A stretch of DNA of 5,315 nt from Azovibrio restrictus. GTDB lineage: Bacteria; Pseudomonadota; Gammaproteobacteria; Burkholderiales; Rhodocyclaceae. The translations under genes and the position numbers were made by a program. A model generated the notes under the pieces. The model was not told the DNA's origin, made no database searches, and worked only from the letters and a program-made list of their open reading frames with translations. Shown here piece by piece: positions 4,340 to 5,315 of this stretch (the first letter of the stretch is position 1; each line of letters opens with the position of its first letter). The stretch lies in the NCBI GenBank assembly GCA_003252145.1, contig QKDJ01000251.1:1-5315 (forward strand), written 5' to 3'.

Positions 4340-5315
4340 ATGAGTGATGTCCTGAGTTTCAGGCGTTCACATGGTGTCCTGGCGCGTGAACAGTTGCTGG
4401 ATGCCTTGCGCGCTTTTGGAAACGACGATTTTTCCGTGCGGCTACCCAGTGACGGGGGCGGGGCAGATGAGGCCTTGATTCAGGCCTTCAACCGGGCGGC
4501 GGAAGCCAATGAGCGCTGTGTGCGCCAGGCCAGGGAGCTGGAAACCCGCATGCGCAGCCTGGAACAGGCGCGGGCAGCCCTGGAAGACAAGGCCGAGCAA
4601 CTGACCATCAGCTCCCGCTACAAGTCCGAATTCCTGGCCAACATGTCCCACGAATTGCGTACCCCCTTAAACAGCATGCTGATTCTCTCCAAGCTGCTGT
4701 CCGACAACAACGAGAGCAACCTGACCGACAAACAGGTGGATTACGCCCAGACCATCTACGCGGCGGGTACCGACCTGCTGTCCCTGATTAATGACATTCT
4801 CGATCTGGCCAAGATTGAATCGGGTACGGTCATCCTCAATGTGGAGCCGGAGTCCCTGGCCAGTCTGCGGGATCAGGTCTTGCGCACCTTTGGTCCCCAG
4901 GCCCGGAACAAGGGCCTGGCCTTCCAGGTGGAAATGGCGCCGGGCCTGCCGGAAACCCTGCGCACGGACGGCAAGTGCCTGGAGCAGATCCTGAAAAACC
5001 TGCTCTCCAACGCCTTCAAATTCACCCGTCAGGGCCGGGTGCTTCTGCATGTGGCGCCGGTAACGCTCAGGAGTCTGCCCGGGGAGCCCCCCCGGGAATG
5101 GATCGCCTTTACGGTCAGCGACACGGGTATCGGCATTCCTGAAGGCAAACTGCGGCTCATTTTCGAGGCCTTTCAGCAGGCCGACAGCAGTACCAGCCGG
5201 GAATTTGGCGGTACCGGCCTGGGCCTGTCCATCTGCCGTGAACTGAGTCATCTTCTGGAAGGGCAATTGCGGGTGGAAAGCGTTCTGGGCCAGGGCAGCA
5301 GTTTTACCCTGTATC
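4340..5315 (+). CDS. Cytoplasmic HAMP-HisKA-HATPase sensor histidine kinase, 3' end outside window
   Basis: At least 325 residues are visible and the frame is still open at the window edge. There is no membrane segment. Residues 17-60 resemble a single HAMP unit ([18 protein letters not shown], then [10 protein letters not shown]), followed by a short coiled coil (60-90). The HisKA phospho-acceptor box is SHELRTPLN with His104, and the dimerisation helix continues to [14 protein letters not shown] (149-162). The HATPase_c domain has the N box ([13 protein letters not shown], Asn224), G1 DTGIG (261-265), the F box IFEAFQQ (274-280) and G2 GGTGLGLS (290-297). All catalytic boxes look intact. 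Related HAMP-containing soluble kinases are often hybrids with C-terminal receiver domains, so REC domains may follow beyond the edge. The start has AAGGGGG (4324-4330) nine bases upstream. It is divergent from the eps run, so a role in controlling exopolysaccharide is plausible but unproven. Confidence 0.92.
   Translation, partial: MSDVLSFRRSHGVLAREQLLDALRAFGNDDFSVRLPSDGGGADEALIQAFNRAAEANERCVRQARELETRMRSLEQARAALEDKAEQLTISSRYKSEFLANMSHELRTPLNSMLILSKLLSDNNESNLTDKQVDYAQTIYAAGTDLLSLINDILDLAKIESGTVILNVEPESLASLRDQVLRTFGPQARNKGLAFQVEMAPGLPETLRTDGKCLEQILKNLLSNAFKFTRQGRVLLHVAPVTLRSLPGEPPREWIAFTVSDTGIGIPEGKLRLIFEAFQQADSSTSREFGGTGLGLSICRELSHLLEGQLRVESVLGQGSSFTLY

Noticed and set aside
4667..5266. Minus-strand open frame of 199 codons on the right
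   Set aside because: It lies antisense to the histidine kinase, whose H, N, G1, F and G2 boxes are all intact on the plus strand.
1..5315. CRISPR array, tRNA, rRNA, insertion sequence or defence system
   Set aside because: I saw no regularly spaced repeats, cloverleaf sequences, transposase motifs or terminal inverted repeats; the window is accounted for by the five genes and the intergenic sites.

Overview
The window looks like part of a chromosome from a GC-rich (roughly 60 %) Gram-negative bacterium, most likely a betaproteobacterium and perhaps a Rhodocyclales-like one. This rests on the EpsE/EpsF/EpsG type of exopolysaccharide export genes, known from Methylobacillus and other exosortase-B-bearing betaproteobacteria. 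The genus is not determined by anything I can see.

Layout: (1) 42-377, plus strand, a small protein of unknown function. (2) 393-4108, minus strand, a run of four genes read right to left: a 153-residue signal-peptide/one-helix protein (3647-4108), epsE outer-membrane-type polysaccharide export protein (2689-3528), epsF Wzz-like inner-membrane chain-length protein (1294-2655) and epsG BY-kinase-like ATPase (393-1292). (3) 4109-4339, a divergent control region with overlapping palindromes. (4) 4340 to the right edge, plus strand, a soluble HAMP-HisKA-HATPase sensor kinase cut by the window end.

Together epsE-F-G encode the export side of a Wzx/Wzy-type exopolysaccharide pathway. EpsE would form the periplasm/outer-membrane conduit. 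EpsF would span the inner membrane and periplasm and control chain length, and EpsG would be its cytoplasmic ATPase/kinase partner, so EpsF plus EpsG equal a split Wzc. No glycosyltransferase, flippase, polymerase or exosortase is present. The run is closed on the left by a convergent gene and on the right by a divergent one, so the module appears detached from the sugar-building genes. The kinase is a reasonable but unproven candidate regulator.

The points most worth a second look are: a tandem 24-residue + 5 + 24-residue repeat at the EpsG N-terminus that matches the layout of the MshEN c-di-GMP-binding domain; the unexplained small membrane protein at the head of the run; a perfect 18-bp palindrome upstream of epsE; and overlapping inverted repeats between the small protein and the kinase.
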